A stretch of DNA of 64,000 nucleotides from Agrocybe praecox. Its lineage: Eukaryota; Basidiomycota; Agaricomycetes; Agaricales; Agrocybaceae. The notes under the pieces were generated by a model. That model was not told where the DNA came from. It worked only from the letters and a program-made list of their open reading frames with translations, and made no database searches. Both the position numbers and the translations under genes were made by a program. Positions within the stretch are counted from its first letter, which is position 1, and every line of letters starts with the position of its first letter. This document shows, piece after piece, positions 62,459 through 64,000 of the stretch. The DNA lies in contig OZ024852.1 of the NCBI GenBank assembly GCA_964017145.1, forward strand, positions 434,001-498,000. The letters are read 5' to 3'.

Positions 62459-64000
62459 TTATCCCCTCCAATAGTTGGGCTTCGTGAAGGGCATCGGGGT
62501 AATGACGGCCTTACGTAGCTGTTTGCGTACCTCGACTTGGATTTCAGTGCCCTTCTTGTGCCAGCCAGACTTGATATATCCCATAGCAATATTTTTACCA
62601 AAAGTGGGGGATGGTATTCCAGACGTGACAACACCTGGAAAGAAAGCGACAGACAAGGTCAAATTAATGAAATACGTGTTTCTGATTTTGATAGAACATA
62701 CCGATTTCTTCACGTTCAAGTGGAGCGAATATTTTGGCACCCTCTGTGATTGTTGTTAGCGATGAGAGTCCGAGCCTCACAAAGAGCGACTTACGACGCG
62801 CCGGAGCGCCTTCCACAATTAGGCCTACCCGTCTCCTAGTCGGTCCTTCTTTCAATTGTTTCTGGATAGTCTCTGCACCAATAAAGCCGCCTTTATCCCT
62901 GCGATCTTTGCCTGCACATGGTTGACATATTAGTCACTGATGGTGGCTCACCTGTAGAGCTCACCTATCACCCATGACAATCCTGCTTCGACTGGGGTAG
63001 TGGTTTCGTCTAAATCATTGCCGTAAAGACACATGCCAGCCTCGAGGCGGAGAGAATCGCGGGCTCCAAGACCAATCAGCTGTACTGGTGGCTTGGAGAG
63101 GAGTTTAGCGACCTCCACTGTTTGTGATGGAGGGATAGAAATCTAGGATGAATTTCAAATTCAGATTCATTGCTAGAAAGTTGAAGCGCCTTACTTCGAA
63201 GCCATCTTCTCCAGTGTAGCCACCACGAGCAACGTGGAGATTGAAACCCTCAATCGGGACAAATGCAGACGATCCAAAGGTCAGTTGGCGAAGGTCAAAT
63301 GATGTTAAGTTTTGTAAGTATGACGCAGCTTCTGGACCTAAAGACGGGAATTATGAGTCGATGACGGTCAATCGCAACTGCGGAGTGTTTACCTTGGATG
63401 GCCAGAAGACCCCAATTTTCCAAGACCTCATGCTCTACGGGACCTTCTCGCCCTGTTTCGCTTTCATTCCACTCCTTTAGTTTCTGTCCGAACCATGCTA
63501 GATCTTCGTTGCGCCGACCCGCATTTGTGACGACATAGTAAGCATCTGAGGCATGCTTCGTAATTATTGTATCATCTATGATGCCACCGTTTTCATTCAG
63601 CAACACGGATAAAGTTGAACCATAGGGCTTCAAAGTATTGAGCGAGGAAGGTGTTAACCATTCCAAAAATTCCGTGGCCGTCTTTCCCCGGAAACTAAGA
63701 AAAAAACAAAGCTAAAGAAATGTTATCTCATGGTAGAATTAGACTGCGTACTTGGACTGGACCATATGTCCAACATCGAAAATACCAACGCTCTTCCTAA
63801 CATGATTATGGCTGGCAACTAGACAAGTTGAATGAAGGCTGTTCGCCGCGACATCGTGCGAAGCCACCTACTTTGCCCAATTTCTCCGTATGATAAAGGC
63901 ATGGAATACCCGGCGAAAGGCACCATTTTTGCACCGTTCTCGACGTGAAAATCATAGAGACCTGTGCGCCTCAGCTGTCAGAAACCCCGAAGAGCGTCAA
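62459..64000 (-). CDS. GCV1: Glycine cleavage system T-protein, aminomethyltransferase (5' end outside window)
   Basis: Mitochondrial tetrahydrofolate-dependent aminomethyltransferase of the glycine decarboxylase complex. The visible part begins near the window edge with [20 protein letters not shown] and PLSYGEIGQ, then [20 protein letters not shown], the classic N-terminal block with the conserved Asp. Further blocks are [100 protein letters not shown] and [20 protein letters not shown]. It ends [11 protein letters not shown] at 62459. Six introns are visible. The mitochondrial targeting peptide is not in the window. No defect was seen. Confidence 0.94.

Overview
The window looks like nuclear DNA of a mushroom-forming basidiomycete (Agaricomycetes). 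The reasons are dense genes on both strands, short GT-AG introns (about 45-75 bp) that interrupt nearly every gene, two laccases, three class I hydrophobins, an aryl-alcohol-oxidase-like GMC enzyme, a FunK1-type fungal kinase, fungal MYND-finger proteins and a DUF6533-type membrane protein. No bacterial-style operons, CRISPR arrays, rRNA genes or complete transposons were seen. All gene models come from manual splicing by protein continuity. Internal exon edges are therefore approximate unless a position is given.

Layout. 1-1505: 3' part of a DUF6533-type membrane protein (+). 2320-5747: divergent pair NUP53/NUP35 (-) and the ribosome-biogenesis factor NOP8/NOL8 (+). 5748-7440: no convincing gene. 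7441-11756: an ERMP1/Pff1-type membrane M28 peptidase (+) converging on a GNAT acetyltransferase (-). 12065-23292: three minus-strand nuclear genes: SMC6, an RCC2-like protein with a C-terminal PHD finger, and a large AlkB-like protein. 23398-24656: ARV1 (+), divergent from the AlkB-like gene over only 105 bp. 24705-30610: GMC oxidoreductase, cytidine deaminase and squalene epoxidase ERG1 (all -).

31809-50449 is the accessory part: laccase 1 and MYND protein 1 (+), two unrelated F-box proteins (-), laccase 2 (-), two rearranged gene relics, MYND protein 2 (-) and a FunK1 kinase (-). The two laccase/MYND sets are paralogous and lie in opposite orientation around the F-box genes. The relics at 44183-44389 and 44570-44834 copy the 5' end of MYND2 and both ends of the FunK1 gene, so this stretch has been reshuffled locally. 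51084-54286 is an Artemis/SNM1-family nuclease (-). 54582-59084 holds three tandem class I hydrophobins (-), each with the same TATA box. 61163-62119 is an unresolved orphan locus. 62459-64000 is the glycine-cleavage T-protein (-), whose 5' end lies outside the window.

Functional themes. Housekeeping genes dominate the first 31 kb: nuclear pore, ribosome assembly, SMC5/6 repair and sterol homeostasis (ARV1 with ERG1). The second half is richer in secreted enzymes, surface proteins and fast-evolving fungal families. SMC6 and the Artemis-like nuclease are both DNA-repair genes but are not neighbours. No single wholly new system could be proven. The strongest leads are a 12-nt microexon inside the SMC6 Walker A motif, the duplicated laccase-MYND locus with its relics, the RCC2-PHD architecture, and an AlkB-like protein with no visible iron-binding HxD motif.
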